Positions 1-11,760 of a stretch of 60,673 bases of DNA are shown here, piece by piece (within the stretch, counting starts at the first letter, position 1; every line of letters begins with the position of its first letter). Where the stretch lies: NCBI GenBank assembly GCA_011800805.1, contig MPNW01000653.1, positions 12,538 to 73,210 on the forward strand. Direction: 5' to 3'. This stretch comes from Hirudo medicinalis. Lineage: Eukaryota > Annelida > Clitellata > Hirudinida > Hirudinidae. The translations under genes were made by a program, and so were the position numbers. The notes beneath the pieces are model-generated. The model had not been told where the DNA came from. It did no database searches and saw only the letters and a program-made list of their open reading frames with translations.

Positions 1-596
1 ACAATTTTGAAAGTTCTTAAGCGATGCAAATCTAACAATTGTCGGATTCGGATAGCGCTTAGATTATTGATATTTATTTTATAAGTTTGCTGTGATTTGA
101 ATTTTAATAAAACCGATTAATAACCAAGTAAAATACTTTTTTAAATAAGTTTTGTAGTCAGTAATTCATTGAAGTTCTGAATATTTTGGAAAACTTTAAA
201 AAAAAACTCCTGGATCTTTATTGATACTATCATTTCGAAATGTCAATCCATTTTGGAATCGAAGAATCTTATGCCAATTTCTACCATCTTCCGTTAGGAT
301 AAATTTCATTGTGGCATTTTTTTGTTTATTCCAAATTATTGATCTCTCGTTAAGAGAGAGTTCGTAAATAATTTGGGTTTATTTGTCTATTTTGGTTTTA
401 AATGTGAATCCATAATTGATGCGCTTATAACGTGAAGATGAAACAATGCAACAAGTTATTAATTACCACGAAAGGATAATCACATAATTAGCAGCTTGTT
501 ATAAATTACTGGAAATGCACTCGAGATACAAGAGAGATGATGTGGTTGCATAAAAAAAACGTAATCATAAATTGAGCTAGAGTCTGATAACGCGGA
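1..596. other. Non-coding flank upstream of the first WSC gene
   Basis: AT-rich sequence with frequent stops on both strands. I see no exon, RNA gene or clear repeat. It presumably contains the promoter of the gene starting at 597, but no convincing TATA box is visible. Confidence 0.4.
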
Positions 597-3138
597 ATGC
601 CGTCTGCAAACATGAGAGTTTTTAGCCAAATAGTATTTCTATCCATCTTTATTGTGTTCCATCACTTCTCAGAAGGTTAAAACATTTTTTGTTGTTGTTG
701 ATTTTGATGATTTAAGTAAAAAAAAAAAAAGTTTTTTTCGTCAGGAGGTATATTCGTCGGAGAGGGGCTATATGTTGGATGTTACAGAAATTTCCGCTCG
801 CGTCATTCAACTGATGCATTGTTTAGGGAATGCTTGGAAACCTGTGCTAAAAATCAATACAACTTTTTAGCATTGCAGGTTTGGTGCATTATCGCAATGC
901 ATTATTTTTGTGGCCATTTTTCTTATTTTTATATCTGTTATATATTTTTTTCATTTTTCATAATTTTACATTATATTTTTAAAAATATAATCTTACAAAA
1001 TAATGCAGAATTAGAACCTCAATAAGAGAAGTTGATTTAGCATATTTAAATAAATAAAAGTTGTGGACAAATTTGGAAATTTGAAAAAAATTGACATTTC
1101 GTAATTTCAAATTTAGAAACATTCTGACTGCTATTGTGGAGACCATGTTTTAGATAGGATTTCATCTTCAAATTGCTTAGGACTTGAGCATTTTGCTGTC
1201 TATGCAAGTTCGATTAATGCTTTTTGTTTTAACTGTTCCAATAATTCATGTTTTGTTTTTTTTTTCAAATCCACTTTAAAGTTAAATCACTGCAAATAAC
1301 TCTTCTAAAGATGATTTAACCAAGTGTAATTAATTTAGCTTTTAATTTTTCTTTCTAACTGAACTACTTAAAACTGAAAATAAATGGAATCTTTTGATAC
1401 TCAATATAATTCTAGTCTTAAATTTACATTGGAACCAGTCGTTCCTACGTACATGGGATGTTTTAAAGATTCACCAATTAGAGATCTCCCGGAGATACTT
1501 TCACACGAAGGGATGAAGAATGAGGAGTGCCTGTCTGTCTGTCGCGCTCATAGAAATACTCGCTACGCCGCAACTCAGGTAATAACATTGTCAGGTAATG
1601 ACATTGTCAGTTAATAACATTGTCAGGTAATAACATTGTCAGGTAATATTGGCGCCATAGCAACCATGAGCTTTTAAAGAAACTGTAAGTAATTGTTAAG
1701 ATCAGATCTGCTAAATATGGCGGTAACCCAGGACAATTGTTTTATTCATCAATTATTTATTAATTCGATTTATTTTTTAAAATGCAATTAATTTAATTAA
1801 ATTGTTTTATTTAACTTATTATTTAATCATTTAAAAATGGCAATGAGTAATTCAAGTAAGAGAAGGCTATTCACTCTTTATTGGGTCGTGTAGAGTGAGC
1901 ACAGACTTTTGATGCAATGATCACATGTTTGGGTTGAATGGATCCATTTGATGGCAAACATTTGATTTGCATTTATGGAAGTAAGCGAAGACCTAAGGTA
2001 CTCTAAAGGAATCGAATTCACTCCATTCAACTGAATAGTTGGCGCGAGGGATGTATAACAGTTCTAAAAGCAATTTATCAATTTACCAATTGTCAAATGC
2101 TTTCGATTGTCAGTCGTCAGGGATAATTTCGAGAAAAGTAACAGTTGTAAACGCGACGTCAGTTCTGTTCAGGTGGAGCCATTTTAAAACGGACGCTTCT
2201 AAAGTGAACAACTTATGATTTGCATGTTAAAAATTCTGAAAGAATTCGATGAAAGACATTTCATCAACTTGTTTCTGCAAGTAAGACAGCATCCAACTCA
2301 GCATATGTGCCATGACGAAGGTAGGAATCGGGGAGCGTCCTTGGAATGGGGCGCTATATAAATGGCTGGGCGATTGTAGTGCTTTCACATTCGACTCGGA
2401 TAGATAACGCCCCAAAAAGATCGACTAAAATTCCCAAAAATTCAAATATAGCATTCCAGAAATAGATTTATGACGTCAAAACTTGTGACTGACACGGTGT
2501 TGTTTTAATTATATTTAATTAAATTATAATAATAATAATTCTTCACGAAGGCAATCAGATACTGTTTGTGCGGCAACAATTTCGGAAAATATGGAAAGGC
2601 TGATGAGTTGCAGTGCGACTCCAAGTGCGCAGGGGACACATCTCAGAGTTGTGGGGCACAATGGAGAAATAGTATTTACTCAGGTAGGACTTGTTTTTTA
2701 ATATTCTGAAATTTTAATATTTTTTACCTTCGCATTAACTAATATTAGACGATGATAAGTTATCACCTGTTCAAAGTGTTCTTTTTCTTTCAGTTTACCA
2801 CATACCTGGTTTGCAACTGGATTACGCCGATGTCTTCCATTGCGCCGGAGATGTGGACATCTATGGTCACTGCGATGGCATTAGATGCAAGCCCGGATGG
2901 AAAGGACACAAATGTCAAAATCGAGGTTTTCTTATCTTCAATTTTGTGGCTTAATTTTGAGAATTTTTTTTCTAACATGTGCTAATATCCTTCGAATCTC
3001 TAAGATTGCAGAGTTTCAAATGGAAACTGTGGTGGAAATAAATGCACGGAGTACGCCGTCAGGGGTGAGAGGATCTCTGAATGCGATTGTCTTGACAAGC
3101 TTAAAAGTACTTCAATTTTTGACATATGCAGACCATGA
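597..3138 (+). CDS. Secreted two-WSC, EGF-like-tail protein, paralogue 1
   Basis: Seven exons: 597-675, 745-878, 1117-1207, 1439-1578, 2551-2683, 2794-2925, 3005-3138, giving 280 codons. All junctions are GT-AG and phases agree (1,0,1,0,1,1). Residues 1-26 form a signal peptide (core VFSQIVFLSIFIVF); a second ATG at codon 6 could also start it. Residues about 36-101 are a WSC unit (YVGCYRN, CYCGDH); about 103-192 are a second, canonical WSC (YMGCFKD, YCLCGNNFGKYGKA). Residues 193-280 hold two short Cys-rich segments, the first EGF-like (RCKPGWKGHKC). WSC domains are known carbohydrate-binding modules, so an extracellular glycan-binding role is inferred; no enzyme motif is seen. An AATAAA lies at 3231. 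The next gene is a tandem copy with nearly identical exon lengths. Confidence 0.82.
1579..1650 (+). repeat. 16-bp tandem repeat of a 5' splice site
   Basis: Four 16-base units (GTAATAACATTGTCAG and variants) start at 1579, 1595, 1611 and 1627, directly after WSC exon 4. A partial unit follows at 1643. Every unit except the third, which begins TT, recreates a CAG|GTAAT donor context. The paralogue has a single donor at the same place, so the array is an expansion specific to this copy. Confidence 0.85.
2290..2412 (+). repeat. Dispersed repeat with GCGCTATATAAATGG core
   Basis: The segment around 2338-2400, containing GCGCTATATAAATGGCTGGG, closely matches the stretch at about 8868-8930. The core is shared with the SINE tail at 53.6 kb. 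It lies in WSC intron 4. The core resembles the 3' tails of L2-type LINEs and dependent SINEs; that assignment is inference. Confidence 0.5.
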
Positions 3139-4032
3139 CATTTCGCTGTCAAAGCACTCGTTCAACGATAATTTGTATAAGTACACCCCTCCTCCGTTTT
3201 GTTTTTGGCAAAACTCTTTAAATCGTGGCCAATAAAATAAACCAACTGTAACTGTGAGTGTTTCATGGTTGAGTGAAGAATGTAAGGAGGTATTGAGGTA
3301 TTAATAATAACAACAATAATGATAACGACAACAATAATATTAATAATAAAGATAATATTAATGACGACAAGGTTTATTATTGATCTTAGTAATAATTATG
3401 CGATGATGAGCGGCCTGAATCACCGCAGAAGAGAAGAAGAAATGGTCGACTGAGTGTTATAATTATCACTATTTGTGGTCGAGGTCGACTGCGCGTCCGA
3501 GAGTAGCCAGATGGCATACAAAATCAAGAAGAAGAGAATAATAATAGTCATGCTGTCCCTTATTGCAAAATATTATCAATTAACATTATTGACATCGTTT
3601 ATGCCGGATTTATCCAAGTGGAGGCCCACAAGCCTCTGCGCCAGTCCTGTCCCTTGACAAGCAAAAAAAAAGTTTCTTTGGTTGTGGAGGCCCCTGTGCA
3701 GTGGCAAATCCCGACCATGCCTAAATACGGCACTGGTCATTGACTTTAAGAAGCGTAATTAATTACATTTCTAAGTACAAGAGAGATAAAGTCCCTGCAG
3801 TTCCCTTCAAGAAAACATAAAATGAGCAATGGACATGTGTCCAGATGATCGATGGATTTAGATTGCATAAAAGATTAAACAAGACGATAAAAAGTAAGTA
3901 TCGGGAAATTCTAATTAATCAATCGATGACTAGAACTGTACTTGAAATCGAGAACAAATGTCAAAATCCTTGAAAGGCTGAATCTGTAAGGTAGGTGTTG
4001 AATGCTATTGGTGCAAAAATTGACCTTCAGAC
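3139..4032. other. Spacer between the two WSC genes
   Basis: It contains the polyadenylation signal of the upstream gene at 3231 and an (AAT)/(AAC) simple-repeat patch at about 3300-3365. No exon is supported; the short reading frame at 3475-3657 has no recognisable features. Confidence 0.4.
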
Positions 4033-5875
4033 ATGACCGCTTTTGGCGCATTACCGGTTCTGTCCTTCATGCTGGTGTTCTGCAGCTTTTCAGAAGAAGG
4101 TAAATATATTTACTTTATAATTATATGCTTCATTATGATATCGTAAATAAATATTTATTCATTAGTTGTTGCGTTGGTTGGAGAAGAAATATTTATAGGA
4201 TGTTATAGAAATTTTCGGTCACGGTATAGTACCAATGCAACCCTTAGAGAATGTCTGTCGGCGTGTGTTAAACGCTATTACAACTTTGTTGCAGTGCAGG
4301 TTTGGTTGATTGTCATTTTTATTTTACATAATTATTAATTTGTATAATTTTTTCATTTAATTTTTTTTTTTTAAATAAAATATCAGAAAATTAGGACATT
4401 TGCTGATCAGTAGGAAAACTATTCTTCCGTATTTTGCAAAAGATTTGCACAAAATCGTATTCAAATTTAAACTTTCCAATTTAGAAAATTTCTGGTTGCC
4501 ACTGCGGAGACCAGGTTTCAAACAGGATTGCAACTTCCCATTGCTCGGCGAATCAGAATTTCGCCGTTTATGCTAGTTCGATGATTACTGTTTGTCTGGT
4601 TTTGATTGATTTAGTTATTTAAAGTTCATTTGTTTTCTATTAATCTTCCTCAAACTTAAGTTAGTGTTGCACCAACCTATTGAAATGTGTCTGCTCAGTA
4701 GAAGCGCCGATGCTCGTACATTGTTTATTCTGAAGATTTATCGCTCATCCTTTTTTTTTTTAAATTTCCTGTTGTACCCTTTTTATTATCTTATGCTGAC
4801 TTCACTCGTACGACTTAAGAGATCTTTGCTTTGAAAAAGAGAACTTGTCAAATAAATCAAACACTTCACCTAGCTTGCATAAAATGCCATTCAGGGTTTA
4901 GAAAATCATATTTAAATACAAATTCACAATTAATTCAGTTGTTCCGGCATACATGGGTTGTTACAAGGACTCTTTGGATAGAGATCTTGAGCACATCGTG
5001 GCGTATGCTGATATGAAGAATGAGCTGTGCATGTACGTCTGCCGGTTGGAAAAACATCGTTACGCCGCCACTCAGGTAATATTGTCAGGTCACTTTAATA
5101 AAATCAAGCCTCCGTTAAATCCAGGTAAAATGAAACCCAACAAACAAACGTAATTCCATTTTATTCTGTTTAATTGCTTCATTAAAATCAAAAGTTGATT
5201 GAATTATCAGTTAAATTCGTCATGTAAATAATTTCTTCACGAAGATTTCCATTCAATGCTTCTGTGGGAAAGAATTTGGAAAACATGGAAAGGCTGAGGA
5301 GAAAGAGTGCAACATGACGTGCGCAGGGGACTCCGACCAAATATGTGGAGGGAGTTTAAGGAACAGTGTTTATTCAAGTGTGTGGTTGCAGTGCTTCACT
5401 TATCATCTCTTAAACTCAGTATGTACTAATAATTGAGAACTAACGACATTTCTCGGGAGTACCTTGGATTCTTTGGTCAGTCGAATGAATTTGTCGAATG
5501 AACATGAGTTGTCTCTCTTAACTTTGAACTAAAAGAAGAACATTGTCCACAGTACACCACATACCTGGCTTGCATCTGGATTTTACCGATGTATTTCACT
5601 GCGAAGGCCAGCCCGACTCGTTCGGTCAATGCCCACTCCACAGATGCCAAAAAGGATGGAGAGGGAAAAAATGTGAACAAAGAGGTTGGTAGAAATCGCT
5701 ATTCCACACAAGATTTTCGACATGATTGCATTTTTCAAATTCTTCAGATTGCAACATTTCAAACGGGCACTGCGGTCAAAACAAATGCGTCGATAATTTC
5801 GTCAGAGGTGAACATGTTTCTGAATGCCAGTGCGACAAGGAAATAAAAAAATCAACGATTTACGGCAGTTGCTGA
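4033..5875 (+). CDS. Secreted two-WSC, EGF-like-tail protein, paralogue 2
   Basis: Seven exons: 4033-4099, 4166-4299, 4485-4575, 4939-5075, 5245-5377, 5553-5684, 5748-5875, giving 273 codons, all GT-AG. Phases are identical to the upstream paralogue. Exons 2, 3, 5 and 6 have exactly the same length in both copies (134, 91, 133, 132). The signal peptide has core LPVLSFMLVFC. WSC unit 1 begins FIGCYRNFRSRYS, with CHCGDQ; WSC unit 2 has YMGCYKDS and CFCGKEFGKHGKA. The tail has an EGF-like segment (RCQKGWRGKKC) and a last Cys-rich exon ending GSC. An AATAAA sits at 5893, only about 18 bases past the stop. A product of tandem duplication; the extracellular glycan-binding function is inferred from the domain. 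Confidence 0.82.
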
Positions 5876-6547
5876 GCTTAAAAATTTCGATAAATAAAGT
5901 AATGGCCTGCAATAACTTCCACTTTGAATTTTTTTTGGTTGTCTATTCAAATCTGTTCAATAAAGTGACTTAACAGTATAAATTCGAGTGGGCGGTGTGA
6001 TGAACAACTAATAATACAGAAAATTATAAGGGATGCCAAAAAAACGGATACAGCATCTACTTATGGAATCTTTGGAATCATTCAGAAAAATAATTATTAT
6101 AAATCACTAGTAATATATATTATATAATATAAATATTATAATAGCTATAAATAATATTACTGATAACATGACATACTCAACAAACCTATGCATCACTTAA
6201 AGAGTGACGTATGGGTTCGTCCTTATGCTGGAAAGTCACTTCCCATCGCACAGCCATTAGCTTAGAAATATATTGTTTAATCAATATTTTTTCAGATTTA
6301 TTATTTTCTATTTATTGCTAATATCTACAAAAGTTATTTAACTTCGGTTTCGTTGTAACCTCGCTGCACTTTTAGCACTTTTGGGCGTAATTAAACCATG
6401 CGTAATTTTTAACTTTTTTTGCCGGCTGTTTTGAATGATAAACAACCGAACATCAACATAAACACTTCTGAATTCATTTTATGAGATCACATATAAATTA
6501 CTACAAATTTGTTGGCCATTTTTGCATATCTAGTTCATTGAAGCTAA
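5876..6547. other. Intergenic spacer upstream of TARBP1
   Basis: Apart from an AATAAA at 5893 and an AT-rich, partly palindromic stretch at about 6110-6160, I see nothing definable. The TARBP1 promoter should lie here, without an obvious TATA box. Confidence 0.4.
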
Positions 6548-9451
6548 ATGGAGTCTCTTTCAAGTTTGATGCATGTGCTTCGTTTTTCAAAGGATGGAAG
6601 CAGATTACATTTTGACTGCCTTCATTCTCTTCATAAGATGATGAGCGAATTTACAGGTTCTGTGGAAGAAATTGAGAGTCTAACACACCTAGCTGATTTC
6701 ATATTGGTTCTTATTGAACAAAGGGGGTTGTCAACATTTGGAGTCCAAGTCGATTTCGATCAGCAAGTCGAAGCATCAGGCGATAAACAAGCTCAAAATT
6801 TTGAAACGATTAGAAATGAGTTGTTTCAGCTGAGCTTTAAATTTGTGTCTTCAAATTCTTGCCACCTAACCAGCCAATCTCAGGCAAGTACTTCTCAACC
6901 TGTCTTTAGGTTGATGAATTCACTACATAAAATTCTGCTCAAATGTTGCTTTTTCACTGGAGATGAGAACCGTGCCAAATATTTTGATCACCTTCTGAGC
7001 TTGTTCTCAGCCCAGACTGAAAGCACGCATGACAAAGTTTTCTTGTCTGCTGTTGATTGCATGTGTCAATATTTGGATCAAAGTGGCAGCATGGTATCAC
7101 TAGTTGAACAGAGCAGCATTCTCCAAGCATTAGAATGTGCATTTCAGGTTTTCCAGGAGCAAATTCTGGCAGAAGTCTTTCTAAACTTGATCCCGAGGTT
7201 GCTGATAAAAAGCCCGGATCAGGTCCAATTGCTAGAGTCCCTCTGGGGATCTTGCTTTAAGAACTTATCTATTCAAGAAAATAAAGTTGTTGGGGAAACC
7301 TCCTGCAGTCAATGTCTCTTTTTAATCTGTGGGTTGTCTGATATCTTTTTCCAATCTGGACAAATCCAAGAAACTCAAAAACTGCTGGAAAACACCCAAC
7401 TCTGGGAAGTCCTCAGACATGGATTGACCTCACCAGATGTCTTAGCTAGGAAGAGGGGACTGTTTCTTCTGAGAAAATTGTTGGATCATGCCGAAAGAGC
7501 AAGCCCTGAGAACGTCGGGGCGACCGGACGCCATGGAAATGCTGACCATCCCGGGCAAAAGACTACCAGGATGAAGTTTTGGGACGATTTCATCCTCATC
7601 GTTGAAACTTTGGAAGGAACTCAGGTGATTGGTTTACATTTTGTGATCCATTTTTTGGGTTATTTGGGACAAATATTCCCATGCCAAAATTATTAACAAT
7701 AATAATAATAATAATATCCTCGCTCGTGTCTTCTATCGATGTCTTTTAGATCAATGATTTTTATCTTCACATTCGTGAACATTCGTCATCACGAGGCCTC
7801 AGCTTAGTTTTGTTCTCAATGTTTTACTCCAGTTCCACCTGATAGAGCCAGTTCTGAAGAAAGTCGATCCTCTCTTAGCTGCCGCTTCAAATTGCAGCCC
7901 GGCAGGTTGGTTTTTTGTTTGACGATCGACATGGAAGTGATCTTCCAAACTATTTCACATTCACCTGGATTGACATGAATTTTTGGTGTTGTCACATTTT
8001 ATTACTGATATGTCAGGTTAATAAATAATTAGTTATAACAATTGATTAAGTACATTGAAAATTGTCATAGTGCATGCTAATGGGACATGACAATGGTAGA
8101 GCATTCTAACCTCATGTCGCCTAAGTCCTTGTGATGACTTCCTTAAGACTTGCACGTGCTCATCAATTTTGTCACCTTGGTAACTTACGGCTTGTAGCGC
8201 CTCTCGCTTGCCTGTTGCCAAACTGTGAATGGCTGCTGATCATATTCAAGAGGATGTTGGAGCATGACTGCAGCCTGGTTAAGAGGTACGGCTTGTCTAA
8301 GCTCCTCACGTCCATCAACATCTTCAGAGGGAACCAAACTCTTGTGATCGGGGTATGATTCGAGGGTTGCCGACTTAATTTTGATTGAGTTTAAATGTGT
8401 TGTTTGTGTTGGTGATTGTCTTTCAGTGCCAGGGCCTGTACCTGTACATTAGGTACCAGTCTGAGAGTGGACGTACTTAAGACTGGTCCTTAGTTTGTAC
8501 TGCTTAGAATGGTTTTGTTGTTTTGCTCTACAAAAAATTGTAGTCATGTGAATGATGATGTATGATAACAATGGTGATGATGATGATGATGATGATTACA
8601 ATAACTGCCACAAATACCTCACCCCTTAAATGTCTTAATTCATTTTCAATGAAATCTCATCAAAACCCTTTTAATCACCTTCTGAAACACCACTTGTCAC
8701 TCATCTACTTATGTCCAATTGCTTGCATTTCCCCAGTTTTTCTGTGACCACCTGTTGGACTCGCTGCAAGATTCTTCCGTTTATAACAGGTGATTTGACC
8801 CTCGTTTTGTAATCAGTTGTCCATCCAATTAAAGGTGCAACGTCAGAGAGCACCCCTGAGGAGCAGTGCTATATAAATGGCTGGGTGATTGTAATGCCTT
8901 TCGCATTTGATTTGGATGCATACAAATTAATCTGATCTGTCGTGATTCGAAGGGAACTCCTGAAATTTGATTTCGATTGTCACAGGTCGATAAATGGCGA
9001 TGAAAAGCATCCAGATTCTCTCCAACCGGAGCAGGTCTCGGAAGCGGAGACGTCGACCAATGACGTTGCAGAGGCACTCAATGAGTTTTTCAGGTCCATT
9101 GACCTTGGCAGAGAAGAGCTTAGTGAGTTGACAGATGTGTTGATGATGATGATGATGTTGTTAAATAAATCATAATTATCCAATAAGTTTTAATAATAAT
9201 TTACCATTTGTGCTCGATGGTTTCGACTCATCGGGATATGCCTTTAAATGCCAAACAACCCAATTACTTCAGAAACCTTTCTCTTATCCCTATTGGTTGG
9301 AATATCATCGAGGTCATGGAGTGGACCAATCCTGTGCAGCTTGCTCAAAAGCATTGACTTCATTGGACAGGAACACTTCCTGGGAGTTGCTGAGATTCTG
9401 CCCATTTTGAGGTTGTAAAGATTTTGTTTATTGTTTAAGTTAATTTTTTTA

Positions 9452-9483
<32 letters not shown>

Positions 9484-11725
9484 CAGTCAATATTTTTACT
9501 GAGAAAGCAATAATTGCAACAAATTCAGAATCATGTTCTCAAAGACAGTCGCAGCCTTCGACTCGAAGATCAAGGTCATCACCAGACATTACTTAGCCAT
9601 ATTGATCACCCATTTTGTTGACCCGGTTAGTGATGGTGAACCTATAATGTTAACATATTGTTTTATTATTTAATAATAAAGCATTTATATTTTTTCTCAG
9701 GACTCCATCCATCCCGAAGACTTACTGTCCCTGGTCTCTGTCATTCCCAGTAACATTGCATTCTTGGAATGGAAAAACTTGGTGGAGTGGACGTCTAGGT
9801 GTCTGAGGGTTGAAAGGTCAGAGTTCGAGTCGAGCTTACACTGTGTGCTCAAGGGACGATTGGAGGAGCTTTTAAAGTCTCCATGCCTCTCATTGGATGG
9901 AAGTGAGTTGGAATTGATTGTTATGGGAGGAATCAATTTTCTAAGAGCACCAATTAAGCCTCATGTTTTAACAGGGTATTCTTTTGATGAGTTTACATCT
10001 GAGCTGGAGTGTTCTACGATCGTCAGAGCCTTCTTATTGGTCGACAAGGCTCTGGAGTTGAAATTCATTGGCCACGAGCCTTCACCAATCAAGAACAAGC
10101 TCAATTCAGCTGCTCTTCAGCCATTGGAAGACGTTCTGGAGCAGCTGATCGGCCATGCGTACCTCTCCGAAAATAAAGTTCACTGGGTCTTTATGATGTT
10201 CTTGACTTTTGTGAGAAATTTCAAAGGTTGGTTCAATTCAACACTTTTTTTTCAAAAGAGTTTTTGAAGAGTTCAATGCTTCCCTGGTGGCAGAAAATCG
10301 GCCAGGTTGAGGCTGAACTGCCTTTCAAACTGCTTTCCTCCTCAAGGAAAGCTTCCCATAATCTCAAAGTTCCGTCGGAACGTGCACCGCTATTATCAGA
10401 TTCGTTATCATTCGTAATGAATTTCTGATAACATCCTTTTCGGTACATGATTTTTTAATCAGGGGATGAAATCATATATTGCAGTTGATTTTGTTATAAT
10501 TTCTTAATATCGAGTGGTTATGTGGAAAATTTAGCGGACTTTGTCGACAAATTATTTCCACCTTCATTTCAGACGAACTTCCTGGCCCTCAAAAGGGTGG
10601 CCTCTCGAGCAGGATCGTGAGTCTCTCAAACAAGTTCTTGGAATCGATCGTCGTCGTCATCTCAAGGAAGTTCGCACAGAAGACGCACGTGAGTCCTCGG
10701 AATTGGTGTTAATAAATAATCTTAATTAATAATTTTAATGATTAAATATTTTAATAGCGACTTATTCGCACGAAATGTTTTTATTTTAACAGTGTTTAAA
10801 TAAAGCAGTTTGAATCAATTCAATAGAAAGCAAACATAGATTGGCACCCTGTTTGGGTCGGAATGAACCCCTGAATTATCAATTTAGTCGCGTGCGTTAA
10901 TGCACCAGGTTAATGCATTCGTTGAGTGTTCTTTCAGAGTTACTCGGCCGCACGACTTTACTTGGAAACGATCGGGGCCTGTTCTCGGCTCTGCGACGAA
11001 GGGGGCTTCCAGACCCTCCGAGGTCTGTCCTCTTTCAAGCAGCTCTTCGATTGGTCGATCGGAAATCTCAGGCAGATCGATTCCACCAATAAGGGAAAGG
11101 TTGTTATGATGATGATGATGATGATGATAATGATGATGATGATCAAATGAAACAAGAATAACAAGGAAATCTAATGACATAAACTTAGTCATTTATTTGT
11201 GTCATCATTTCTTGCTTAAAGGCGATGTGTTTGCTCAGGAAAACATGCTCGCACCTCTTCATTCTAACTAACTTCAGTCGTAACGAACTTCGTAGCTCTG
11301 AAGATTGTTGTCTTTTCAACGTGTTGTCGTTTTTACTCGTTCAAATGATGTATAGGTGTCCACCATTCGCCTGGTGTCCTTGGAGTTGCTCTCCATGGCC
11401 GTTGAAACCCTTCCTCTCTCGGCCTCTCCGTCGTTGTCCTCGTACGTCGAGCCCCTACTGCACTTACTGACCTCGGAGTGGAGTCTGGGTGTCCGAGCAC
11501 TGGAAAATTTTGAACCGAGATTTGTGGAGTTGGTTTCTAGTGGATTGATTTGTTTGTGATTTATTGATGTGATTGATCAATGTGTTTCCACAACACGACT
11601 TCTGCCGTAAATGTACTTCTGTCAAGTCGTAATCGTTATCATCAGCATCATCATTTTGTGACTGTTACTGTTGTTGTTGTTACTGTTGTTATTATTATGT
11701 TCCTTTCTCAGCCAATTATTAGTAG

Positions 11726-11760
<35 letters not shown>

